Source: an uncultured Pseudomonadota bacterium (GTDB lineage Bacteria; Pseudomonadota; Alphaproteobacteria; RF32; CAG-239). Taken from it: DNA of 13,733 nt. The stretch is from contig CADBMG010000041.1 of NCBI GenBank assembly GCA_902795745.1, positions 1-13,733 on the forward strand. The letters run 5' to 3'. Below, in pieces: positions 5,041-12,494 of this stretch. Below the pieces are notes generated by a model. That model was not told where the DNA came from, did no database searches, and was given only the letters and a program-made list of their open reading frames with translations. A program made the position numbers and the translations under genes. Positions within the stretch are counted from its first letter, which is position 1. Each line of letters opens with the position of its first letter.

Positions 5041-7263
5041 TTAATCTTTCAAAAATTTATTGGTTTTAGGAAAACCGAATGGAACTAATTTACCTACTTG
5101 TGCACGATGACCGAGCCACGTCAGTAATTCCTTTTCGGTACATATTCCGCCGGTGCGATTATAACTGAAACCCACTTCTCCGTTAAAAATCTGAATATCG
5201 GTTATTGAGCCGTCTTTATATTTTTGCAACAAAACGCCATGACCACGTGCCATGGTTGGTATTTCTTCGGCTTTGAAAACTAAAAGCCGACGATTTTCAC
5301 CGACAATTGCCACGTAGTCTCCGGTCATCTTCAAGCAAAACTTGACAGTTTCTCCATCAACCACATTCATAATTTTGCGTCCTTGACGAGTTTGTGCCAA
5401 GATATGATTTTCATCAACAATAAAACCATATGCTTTATCAGAAGCTATTAAATAGTTGGCTTGCGGTTCATAAACAAACATTGCCGCCACATCGTCATTA
5501 TTGGCTAGATCTATCATCAAACGTACAGGCTGACCGAAACCGCGACCGCTCGGAATATCATTAGCGGCAATGCTGAAAAATTTGCCTTTATTATCCAAAA
5601 TGACAATTTTATCGGTAGTTTGAGCGTGAATCGCAAACAATAAGGCATCATCATCCTTAAACTTGAATTCATCTTTCAAATCAACGTGCCCTTTCATGCA
5701 ACGAATCCAGCCTTTCTGCGATAGAATTACCGTAATCGGTTCTTTTTCAATCATTGCTTCAACCGGAACATCAATATCAGCCGGAAGTTCGGCAAACTCG
5801 GTGCGACGGCGTCCCAATGCGGTACGCTTACCATATTTTTCTTTTGTTTTTCTTATTTCTTCGGCTATTGCCTGCCACCGCTTTGCATCATCACTTTGTA
5901 AAGTCTCCAAATCAGCCTTTTCTGCCAACAAATCCTTATGTTCGCCTTCTATTTGGGCTTCATCCAGCTTACGCAAATTACGCAGTTTCATATTTAAGAT
6001 AGCTTCGGCTTGCGTATCTGTTAAATTAAACTTAGTCATCATAACTGTTTTCGGTTCATCTTCTTCACGAATGATACGGATGATTTCATCTAAGTTCAAA
6101 TAGGCAATCAAATAGCCTTCCAAGATTTCAAGTCGTGCATTGATTTTATTTAAACGATACTTGATTTTACGCAATAAAATGTGATTACGATGTAATAGAT
6201 AATCGTGCAAAACTTCATAAATGCTCATAACCCTCGGCACACCGTCTAAGTCAAGAACATTCATATTCATGTTGAATTTAGCTTCCATATCGGTCAATTT
6301 GTAGAGCTGTTCCATTAGCATACGAGCATCAACCAAACGACTTTTCGGCTCTAAAACAATGCGCACATCTTGTGCTGATTCGTCACGCACATCAGCTAAC
6401 AAAGGCAATTTTTTATTCAACAGCAATTCAGCAATTTTTTCAATCAGTTTCGATTTTATCACTTGGTAAGGTATTTCCGTTACCACAATTTGATATTGCC
6501 CGTGTCCCAAATCTTCGGTAGTCCATTTAGCCCGAATCCGAAAATTACCTTTTCCTTGCTTGTAATTATTCAAAATAGTTTCAAAAGAATCGACGATAAC
6601 TCCGCCGGTCGGAAAATCCGGTCCCTTAATACGGCGCACTAACGCTTCATTATCTGCCTCCGGATTTTCTATCAAATACAGCAATGCATCGCTTACTTCA
6701 CTGAGGTTATGGGGAGGAATATTGGTTGCCATACCCACCGCAATACCCATCGCACCATTACATAACAGGTTTGGCACCATAGCCGGCATCACTGTCGGTT
6801 CACTATCTTCTCCGTCATAGGTATCCATAAACTCAACAGCGTCATCATTCAAACCATCCATCAAATCCATCGCAAACTCGGTTAATCTGGCCTCGGTATA
6901 ACGCATCGCCGCCGCGCCGTCTCCATCAATATTACCGAAATTACCTTGCCCGTCCACCAGCGGATAGCGTACCGAAAAATCTTGTGCCAAACGCACCATC
7001 GCGCCATAAACGGCACTATCGCCATGCGGATGATATTTACCTATGACATCACCGACTACGCGAGCACATTTTTTATAGCCGTTTTTCGGATCTAAATGCA
7101 GTTGACGCATGGCATACATCAAGCGACGATGCACAGGCTTCAAGCCGTCACGAACATCAGGCAACGAACGCGAAACTATGGTCGACATTGCGTAAGATAA
7201 ATAGCGCTTGCTAAGTTCGTCACTGAATTGCACATCTCTGATTTTTAAATTTTCCTCAGCCAT
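5041..7263 (-). CDS. parC: DNA topoisomerase IV subunit A
   Basis: ParC is the DNA-cleaving subunit of topoisomerase IV, which with ParE separates linked daughter chromosomes. The 740-residue protein has the type IIA breakage-reunion domain from residue 9 on, with R121 and catalytic Y122 in AAMRYTEARLTE, and the quinolone pocket helix in HPHGDSAVYGAMVRLAQ (S83, G87). A coiled-coil follows at about 345-490. The C-terminal DNA-wrapping domain (about 500-740) shows degenerate blade repeats but no GyrA-box (QRRGGKG), which favours ParC over GyrA. The usual acidic residue at position 87 is glycine. The ATG is preceded by AGGTGG, which overlaps the recO stop seven bases upstream. It is the last gene of the six-gene minus-strand run, and I see no clear terminator after it. 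Confidence 0.94.
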   Translation of the reverse strand: MAEENLKIRDVQFSDELSKRYLSYAMSTIVSRSLPDVRDGLKPVHRRLMYAMRQLHLDPKNGYKKCARVVGDVIGKYHPHGDSAVYGAMVRLAQDFSVRYPLVDGQGNFGNIDGDGAAAMRYTEARLTEFAMDLMDGLNDDAVEFMDTYDGEDSEPTVMPAMVPNLLCNGAMGIAVGMATNIPPHNLSEVSDALLYLIENPEADNEALVRRIKGPDFPTGGVIVDSFETILNNYKQGKGNFRIRAKWTTEDLGHGQYQIVVTEIPYQVIKSKLIEKIAELLLNKKLPLLADVRDESAQDVRIVLEPKSRLVDARMLMEQLYKLTDMEAKFNMNMNVLDLDGVPRVMSIYEVLHDYLLHRNHILLRKIKYRLNKINARLEILEGYLIAYLNLDEIIRIIREEDEPKTVMMTKFNLTDTQAEAILNMKLRNLRKLDEAQIEGEHKDLLAEKADLETLQSDDAKRWQAIAEEIRKTKEKYGKRTALGRRRTEFAELPADIDVPVEAMIEKEPITVILSQKGWIRCMKGHVDLKDEFKFKDDDALLFAIHAQTTDKIVILDNKGKFFSIAANDIPSGRGFGQPVRLMIDLANNDDVAAMFVYEPQANYLIASDKAYGFIVDENHILAQTRQGRKIMNVVDGETVKFCLKMTGDYVAIVGENRRLLVFKAEEIPTMARGHGVLLQKYKDGSITDIQIFNGEVGFSYNRTGGICTEKELLTWLGHRAQVGKLVPFGFPKTNKFLKD

Positions 7264-7270
7264 ATTCCAC

Positions 7271-8014
7271 CTACATTTTTTGCGATAAATTCAAAATATG
7301 AAGCAAACTAGCACGATTTTCCGGCAATTGCAAGTTGTGCTGCATTAAAAAATTCTTACTTAAAAAACTTCCGGTCATCTCCAAAACATTTGCTACATCG
7401 GCACTTTTCGGTAAATAATTATGCTCAACTATATATTGCGGATAAGCAAAGAGCTTATCTTTGTATGGCGCACCAACTTGTGAACATACGGCACGACCGG
7501 TTTTAGGAGATATATAACGCAGATCATCATGTCTACCGGTAACGGCACATTCATTTATATCTAATCCTATACCCAAAAATTCCAGCAAATGAAATTCAAA
7601 AAATGAATAATATACCAACCAATTTGCTTCTCTTAAATGAACAAAAAAGTCGTCTATTGATTTAAAAAATGTGCCGAAATCATCATTCTCCGCGACACAA
7701 ATATCCAAAAGCCTGCACATTGAAAAAAGTGCTTCTGTTTTACTGGAATTTAGCATAAAATCGGCAGTGTGTGAACAAACCAACTCCACTCCCTTAAAGC
7801 TCAGCATATTTTCCTGAACACGAGCATAAGCATTAAACGAAATGCGATTACCGAGTTGATAAATACCCAAGTTGCGCTTGCTTAGTGCCCCGTTGACGTA
7901 ACCCGTAATTTTTCCGAGCTCAGGGCATACCAACGTAACAATCGCCGACTTTTCGCCGTGATTTCTGATCTTGATGATATATCCCTCGCCGCTTAACTGC
8001 ATTTGTTTACTCAA
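7271..8014 (-). CDS. recO: DNA repair protein RecO
   Basis: RecO works with RecF and RecR to load RecA onto SSB-coated single-stranded DNA at gaps. The 247 residues show an N-terminal OB-fold (about 5-80) opening with the family pattern GYIIKIRNHGEKSAIVTLV, then a helical domain. LLEFLGIGLDINECAVTG (143-160) and the SPKTGRAVC stretch (169-177) match alphaproteobacterial RecO. Two cysteines (C156, C177) occupy the area of the zinc site in some RecO proteins, but a full four-cysteine set is not evident. The chosen start is TTG at 8014, because AAAGGA lies about five bases upstream, overlapping the kdsA stop. ATG at 8002 (MQLSGEG...) is a plausible alternative that fits the typical family N-terminus but lies too far from that site. 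Confidence 0.9.
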   Translation of the reverse strand: MSKQMQLSGEGYIIKIRNHGEKSAIVTLVCPELGKITGYVNGALSKRNLGIYQLGNRISFNAYARVQENMLSFKGVELVCSHTADFMLNSSKTEALFSMCRLLDICVAENDDFGTFFKSIDDFFVHLREANWLVYYSFFEFHLLEFLGIGLDINECAVTGRHDDLRYISPKTGRAVCSQVGAPYKDKLFAYPQYIVEHNYLPKSADVANVLEMTGSFLSKNFLMQHNLQLPENRASLLHILNLSQKM

Positions 8015-8023
8015 ATTATCCTT

Positions 8024-8869
8024 TTAATAATCATGTATCATACTTTTATTGAGCTTGTCAAACGCCATTAATTCACCGATAACGCGTTCCATATCTTTCA
8101 AGGCTATGGAATTAGGTCCGTCCGAAAGTGCTTTATCCGGATTTTCATGCGTTTCGATAAACACTGCGGCAACACCTACCGCCACCGCCGCACGCGCCAA
8201 AACCGGAGCAAACTCTCGTTGCCCTCCGGTTGTACCACCCAAACCTCCCGGTTGTTGCACTGAATGTGTGGCATCAAAAATCAACGGATAACCGGTATCT
8301 TTTGCCATTTGCGGAAAGCCGCGCATATCGGTAACAAGAGTATTATAACCGAAACTGGTGCCACGTTCGGTAATGCAAATATTATGGTTTCCGGAATCTT
8401 CTGCTTTTTTTACAATATTCTTTACATCCCAAGGTGCCAAAAACTGGCCTTTTTTAATATTAACCGTTTTACCGGTTTTGGCAGCTGCTACCACTAAATC
8501 GGTTTGTCGGCATAAAAATGCCGGAATTTGTAACATATCTACATATTTTGCAACAATTGCACACTGCTCTCGTTCATGAATATCTGTTACTATCGGCAAA
8601 TCAGGATACAATTTTTTAATTTGTTCAAAAGTTCTCATACCTTCTTCCAAGCCAACGCCTCGTGCACTGCTTAGTGAGGTACGGTTGGCTTTATCAAATG
8701 AAGCTTTGAATATATAAGGAATGCCGAGCTTTTTCGTTATCTCGACTAATTGCCCTGCCATGAAAATTGCATGCTCACGGCTCTCAATTTGGCAGGGACC
8801 TGCAACCAAAACTAACGGCAATTTGTTGCCTAATTTTACATTTCCGACTTCAACAATTTTTTGTTCCAT
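8024..8869 (-). CDS. kdsA: 3-deoxy-D-manno-octulosonate 8-phosphate synthase (KdsA), metal-dependent type
   Basis: KdsA condenses phosphoenolpyruvate with arabinose 5-phosphate to give Kdo 8-phosphate, the precursor of the Kdo that joins lipid A to the LPS core; it acts in the cytoplasm. The 281-residue TIM barrel shows KASFDKANRTS (55-65), GQFLAPWD (141-148) and DATHSVQQPGG (199-209). AGPCQIES puts cysteine at position 26, where the E. coli enzyme has asparagine. With H202, E239 and D250 this gives a full metal site, so this is the metal-dependent class. Start: ATG with AAGGAG seven bases upstream, overlapping the pagP stop. Placement right after pagP links two outer-membrane lipid genes in one transcript. 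Confidence 0.96.
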   Translation of the reverse strand: MEQKIVEVGNVKLGNKLPLVLVAGPCQIESREHAIFMAGQLVEITKKLGIPYIFKASFDKANRTSLSSARGVGLEEGMRTFEQIKKLYPDLPIVTDIHEREQCAIVAKYVDMLQIPAFLCRQTDLVVAAAKTGKTVNIKKGQFLAPWDVKNIVKKAEDSGNHNICITERGTSFGYNTLVTDMRGFPQMAKDTGYPLIFDATHSVQQPGGLGGTTGGQREFAPVLARAAVAVGVAAVFIETHENPDKALSDGPNSIALKDMERVIGELMAFDKLNKSMIHDY

Positions 8870-8880
8870 TGTTTTTCTCC

Positions 8881-9435
8881 TTAAAATTCAAATCGACTGA
8901 AGGCAAACAACACGTTGCCATCATTTTTTATTCCCGGAACGTAAGCTGCCTGAATATGAAAATGCTTATATCCTATACCAACCAACGGCAATGGAAGAGG
9001 CACCGGAATATAGTCATATTCGTGACGCTGAGTTAAACCTAGTGTATAACCGGCTCCGAGTTTCCAATCATGATGTTCGCCAAAAGTTTTGTTCCACTGG
9101 CGGGCATAGCCGAAATAGGTCTCAACATACGAATTGGAATCCTTAAATGCCATGGCAAAAATTCCGGACCAAGTATCCTCGGAATTATAATGAGACATTC
9201 CCAGTCCCGCCCCCCATGGATTTTCATTGTAACGATCCAGATGTTCCCGATCGTAAGTAAGGCGATTGTGCCAAGCATAAAACGGCACATAAACATCATA
9301 ACGATGCCCGCAACGAATATCCTTAATGTCTTCAACAACAAAATCCGTCCACTCAGATAACTTGTCTTGCCATGAGGCGGAGGCGGGCATTAACCAAAAT
9401 AAATTTAAAAACAACAAAATTGCGTTTTTTTTCAT
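8881..9435 (-). CDS. pagP: Lipid A acyltransferase PagP (palmitoyltransferase family)
   Basis: PagP is an outer-membrane eight-strand beta-barrel that moves an acyl chain (palmitate in E. coli) from phospholipid to lipid A, strengthening the outer leaflet and masking it from host recognition. The protein has 184 residues with a signal peptide (MKKNAILLFLNLFWLMPASA, likely cut after A20). An amphipathic helix follows (about 22-40), then RYDVYVPFYAWHNRLTYDRE, LDRYNENPWGAGLG, GIFAMAFKDS, and terminal FAFSRFEF ending in Phe, all close to E. coli PagP. H56, D99 and S100 align with the catalytic H33, D76 and S77. The hydrocarbon-ruler position G88 aligns with A111, so a slightly shorter acyl chain may be preferred. 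Start: ATG with AAGGA seven bases upstream, inside the end of the DUF502 gene. PagP is uncommon in alphaproteobacteria as far as I know. Confidence 0.92.
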   Translation of the reverse strand: MKKNAILLFLNLFWLMPASASWQDKLSEWTDFVVEDIKDIRCGHRYDVYVPFYAWHNRLTYDREHLDRYNENPWGAGLGMSHYNSEDTWSGIFAMAFKDSNSYVETYFGYARQWNKTFGEHHDWKLGAGYTLGLTQRHEYDYIPVPLPLPLVGIGYKHFHIQAAYVPGIKNDGNVLFAFSRFEF

Positions 9436-9438
9436 ATA

Positions 9439-10092
9439 TCAGTCCTTATTTTCTGTATTTTCGCTTTCAGGAGTAACGATACCGCAAGATAACACATACT
9501 TAATACCTTCTTCAACAGACATATCCAATTTAATAACATCCTTTTGCGGTACAAAAATCAAAAAACCAGAAGTTGGATTTGGGGTTGTCGGTACGTATAT
9601 ACTCATCATATTTTCACCTGTTTTGGCAGCAATTTCACCATCTGTCTTATCCTTACTGACAAAGGCTATTGTCCACAATCCAGATCTTGGATACTGCACC
9701 AAAACCACCTCGCTGAAAGAACGTGATTTTTGCGACAAAAAAGTTTCAAAAATCTGCTTAACCAAAGAATAAATACTTGATACAATCGGCATTTTACGAA
9801 TGATTTTTTCCCATATACGGACAAAAAATTTTCCGGCCCAACCGGTGGTAAACATACCAATTATGATAAGTGTAGTTATCAATAGCACCAACCCTAATCC
9901 CGGAACGGCATACGGTACAAAATTACCTATTTTCCATTGTTGCGGAATCAGTTTACTGGTGGCTTCATTAATCCATATTACCAAATGGTATGACATATAT
10001 GCCGTTATAGCCACCGGAGCTGCCACAATTACACCGGTAAAAAAGTAATTTTTTAATTTACTCCAAAATTTTGATTGTTCTTTATCTGCCAT
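9439..10092 (-). CDS. DUF502 family membrane protein
   Basis: This is a 217-residue inner-membrane protein of the DUF502 family (related to plant COV proteins), whose biochemical role is unknown. Two hydrophobic segments are seen at about 18-40 (FFTGVIVAAPVAITAYMSYHL) and 63-84 (VPGLGLVLLITTLIIIGMFTTG). These are followed by family-typical IIRKMPIVSSIYSLVKQI (97-114) and a soluble beta-rich C-terminal half with VPTTPNPTSGFLIFVP. The N-terminus is charged and probably cytoplasmic. The start lies one base after the recJ stop, and its last codons carry the pagP ribosome site, so it is firmly inside the operon. The TGA stop is four bases from the pagP ATG. Family assignment is confident; function is not known. 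Confidence 0.88.
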   Translation of the reverse strand: MADKEQSKFWSKLKNYFFTGVIVAAPVAITAYMSYHLVIWINEATSKLIPQQWKIGNFVPYAVPGLGLVLLITTLIIIGMFTTGWAGKFFVRIWEKIIRKMPIVSSIYSLVKQIFETFLSQKSRSFSEVVLVQYPRSGLWTIAFVSKDKTDGEIAAKTGENMMSIYVPTTPNPTSGFLIFVPQKDVIKLDMSVEEGIKYVLSCGIVTPESENTENKD

Positions 10093-10093
10093 T

Positions 10094-11854
10094 TTATTTC
10101 CTCATTATATCGTTAATAATCATTTGTACTTTTTGCCGACCTTGCCATGTATCAAGTTTGACATAACCGACAACATCATAAACCTCGCCTTTATTGTTGA
10201 GAAGAGCCTGCCCCATCTCATTATCGGCACAACGAAAAGCTATGGCGGAAAGCGATGCCCCGAGAGGCGATGTCAGAAAACATTTTACATGACCGCTTCC
10301 GATTATTTGCGGACGACTTATCATCACGTTTTGCACCATAACTTGCGGCTCCGGATTTCCGGTACCGAATGGTTCCAATTTTGCCAGTTCTTCAGCAAAA
10401 CCGGAATTAACCGCAGCTAAGCTCAAAGCACAATCCACTTCCAAAACCGGAGCTATTTTTTCTTCTCCCAAACGTTCCAAAATGTATTCGCCGACGAATT
10501 TTCTAAACTCCGAAATCTGCTCTTCATTAAGTGAAAATCCTGCTGCCATTGTGTGACCGCCTCCACCCGTTATCACACCGCGTTCCTTGGCGGAAATGAT
10601 AAGCGCACCCAAGTCAATACCTTCGACAGAACGAGCCGAACCTTTAACCTCATCAGGTTCAATACTCATAACAAATGCCGGCATATTGTAGCGTTCTCGC
10701 AATTTTCCGGCAACGATACCAATAACCCCCTGATGCCAGTCACTGCCATATGCAAATGCCATTGGATATTCTTGCGGCTCTGCTTCAATCTGTTCAATTG
10801 CTTGCAACAAAACATAATTTTCGATTTCCTTGCGCTCGCCGTTAAATGTATCAAATTTTTCTGCTAACATTTTAGCTTCATTTTCATCTTGCGTATATAA
10901 AAGGCGGCTACCAAGAGCGGCATCTCCGACTCTACCGCAAGCATTAATACGCGGTCCTAAAACAAATCCCAGATGATATGCACGCGGTGCGGTTTCCATT
11001 TTAGCAATACGCATCAGATTTTTCAGTCCCTGATTTTGCTGTGTCGCCATAACTTTCAAACCCTGCTTCACATATGCCCTATTCAACCCTAATAGCGGTA
11101 CAACATCACAAACTGTTCCTAAAGCGACCAAATCCAATAAATTCATTAACTGAGGTTCTTGGTGCTCTTCATAAAATCCCTTTTGCCGCAAAAGTCGATT
11201 AACTGCTACCAAAAACATAAAACCGACACCTACTGCCGACATATATTCCAAATATTTATGCTGATTTGTTTCGTCTAAGCGCTTAGGATTAACCACAGCA
11301 TAAACTTTCGGCAGCATCGCTTCTGCCTCATGATGATCCAATACCATAACTTCAAATCCGTTTGCGGCAGCTCGGTTAAGCACGTCAAAAGCGGTTGTTC
11401 CGCAATCAATCGTAATAACCAATTGCGCCCCAAACGCCTTAAACTCGGCAAAAGCCACATCACTCGGTCCGTATCCTTCTTCTCTGGTCGGAATATGGAC
11501 TATCGGTTCAATTCCCACTGCACGCAAAAAACGTACCAACTCGGATGTAGAAGTTGCTCCGTCAACGTCATAATCTCCGATTATTGCCACTTTTTCTCCG
11601 TCGATTATTGCTTTAGTCATACGTTCGGCGGCTCGTTGCATATCTTTTAATACATACGGATCAGGCATTAAATCTTTTAAGCGCGGTTCCATAAATGTCG
11701 GAATATCTTCAAAACGAATACCTCGCACATACAAAAGTTGTGCTAAATATGACGACAAACCATAGACTTGTTTGACGCGCTCACACCATGTATCGTCAAC
11801 TTCGGCTATCTTCCATATATTGCCATTAACAGAAATTTTTTCTTCGTTTTGCAC
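10094..11854 (-). CDS. recJ: Single-stranded-DNA-specific exonuclease RecJ
   Basis: RecJ is the 5'-to-3' exonuclease of single-stranded DNA that feeds RecFOR recombination, mismatch repair and base excision repair. The 586 residues carry the DHH phosphoesterase motifs: DYDVDG (94-99), TIDCG (148-152), DHH (173-175) and D250 in LGTVCDVVPL, all metal ligands. They are followed by NACGR (304-308), the DHHA1 motif GGGGHTMAAGFSL (430-442) and a C-terminal OB-fold. The start is GTG at 11854 with GGAAG about eight bases upstream; there is no in-frame ATG before residue 54, so a later start would remove conserved sequence. It is the first gene of the six-gene run and shares the transcript with recO, which acts in the same repair pathway. 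Length is normal. Confidence 0.95.
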   Translation of the reverse strand: MQNEEKISVNGNIWKIAEVDDTWCERVKQVYGLSSYLAQLLYVRGIRFEDIPTFMEPRLKDLMPDPYVLKDMQRAAERMTKAIIDGEKVAIIGDYDVDGATSTSELVRFLRAVGIEPIVHIPTREEGYGPSDVAFAEFKAFGAQLVITIDCGTTAFDVLNRAAANGFEVMVLDHHEAEAMLPKVYAVVNPKRLDETNQHKYLEYMSAVGVGFMFLVAVNRLLRQKGFYEEHQEPQLMNLLDLVALGTVCDVVPLLGLNRAYVKQGLKVMATQQNQGLKNLMRIAKMETAPRAYHLGFVLGPRINACGRVGDAALGSRLLYTQDENEAKMLAEKFDTFNGERKEIENYVLLQAIEQIEAEPQEYPMAFAYGSDWHQGVIGIVAGKLRERYNMPAFVMSIEPDEVKGSARSVEGIDLGALIISAKERGVITGGGGHTMAAGFSLNEEQISEFRKFVGEYILERLGEEKIAPVLEVDCALSLAAVNSGFAEELAKLEPFGTGNPEPQVMVQNVMISRPQIIGSGHVKCFLTSPLGASLSAIAFRCADNEMGQALLNNKGEVYDVVGYVKLDTWQGRQKVQMIINDIMRK

Positions 11855-11887
11855 CTTATTCTTCCGTCACCAATTCACATATTGCCG

Positions 11888-11915
11888 ATTTTACATTATT
11901 TACCTTCCAACTCAA
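11888..11915 (-). promoter_or_regulatory. Predicted promoter of the recJ-parC operon
   Basis: On the minus strand TTGAGT (11915-11910) and TAAAAT (11893-11888) are separated by 16 bases. The transcript would start near 11881, about 27 bases before the GTG start of recJ. This is the only reasonable pair in the 130-base space before the divergent DUF192 gene. It is a moderate match only. Confidence 0.45.
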
Positions 11916-11984
11916 CCCCGACAGCTAATTTTATTAACAAAAATTTCACATCCGGAAATTATAGTATATGTAAAGGAATTGCCT

Positions 11985-12425
11985 ATGTTGAAATATTTTC
12001 TATTTTTTCTGATTTGCTTAGCTGCTTTCAAAGTGCAAGCGGTAAACGTCAGCATTAGCTCGCCGGATGGGAAGTTGCGCGGAGAGTGGATAACGGAAAT
12101 TGCAGATACCCCGCAAAAGCGTGAAACAGGTTTGATGAATCGCCCATTTTTAGCTGATAATGCAGGTATGTTATTTGATATGTCAGATGTTGAAAATCCC
12201 TACAATATTGCCTTTTGGATGAAAAATACATTTATTGCTCTTGATATTTTATTTATCAGTGCAGATGGAACTGTTTTTTATATCAAAGAAAACGCTCAAC
12301 CGCTTGATGAAACACTTATAATACCACCATTTCCTCCGACAAGTGTTATGGAAATAAAAGGCGGACAAACAAAAAATAAAAATATAAAAATCGGCGATGT
12401 TATCCACAAAAGCAATAACACTTAA
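11985..12425 (+). CDS. Exported DUF192 family protein
   Basis: This 146-residue protein belongs to DUF192, a small beta-rich family of unknown function often found exported in proteobacteria. It begins with a signal peptide (MLKYFLFFLICLAAFKVQA, likely cut after A19). Family landmarks follow in order: RETGLMNRPFLADNAGMLFDM, FWMKNTFIALDILFISADGTVFYI and a final PTSVMEIKGGQ. The ATG at 11985 is chosen because AAGGA lies seven bases upstream and the signal peptide begins there; the reading frame stays open further upstream to 11772, but that part overlaps recJ and does not look like protein. It is divergent from recJ. No clear terminator follows, so some readthrough into the next gene is possible. 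Confidence 0.9.
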   Translation: MLKYFLFFLICLAAFKVQAVNVSISSPDGKLRGEWITEIADTPQKRETGLMNRPFLADNAGMLFDMSDVENPYNIAFWMKNTFIALDILFISADGTVFYIKENAQPLDETLIIPPFPPTSVMEIKGGQTKNKNIKIGDVIHKSNNT

Positions 12426-12434
12426 TCTTATCTC

Positions 12435-12464
12435 TTTACCTCATTGTTTATAATATTTTATATT
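12435..12464 (+). promoter_or_regulatory. Possible promoter of the beta-barrel protein gene
   Basis: TTTACC (12435-12440) and TATATT (12459-12464) are 18 bases apart. A perfect TATAAT also occurs at 12449-12454 but has no matching -35 at the right distance. One of the two probably drives the gene at 12495. The region is very AT-rich, so chance matches are likely. Confidence 0.35.
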
Positions 12465-12482
12465 GTTACCAGTTCTAACAAT
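12462..12482 (+). repeat. Inverted repeat in the leader of the beta-barrel gene
   Basis: ATTGTTA and TAACAAT form a perfect 7-base-pair stem with a 7-base loop (CCAGTTC), ending four bases before the GAGGA ribosome site. There is no T-run after it, so it is not a terminator. It could be an operator half-site pair or a 5' mRNA hairpin of the kind that protects outer-membrane protein messages. Confidence 0.55.
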
Positions 12483-12494
12483 AATGAGGAAAAA

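Noticed and set aside
5030..5089. Plus-strand 19-codon reading frame (ATG CGT AAA ...) overlapping the 3' end of parC, with GGAG upstream
   Set aside because: The ribosome site is too far from the ATG, no promoter pair fits, and two thirds of it is antisense to parC. Nothing supports it as a gene.
8049..11650. Many plus-strand reading frames of 70-150 codons opposite kdsA, pagP, DUF502 and recJ
   Set aside because: They are antisense shadows of well-supported genes, without ribosome sites or recognisable protein features.
11934..11970. Possible plus-strand promoter for the DUF192 gene (TTAACA and TATAGT)
   Set aside because: The spacing is about 20 bases and the -35 is weak. Other A/T-rich combinations fit equally badly, so no element was listed.
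11772..11984. Upstream extension of the DUF192 reading frame on the plus strand
   Set aside because: It is antisense to the start of recJ and has a poor protein-like composition. The ribosome site and signal peptide both place the start at 11985.
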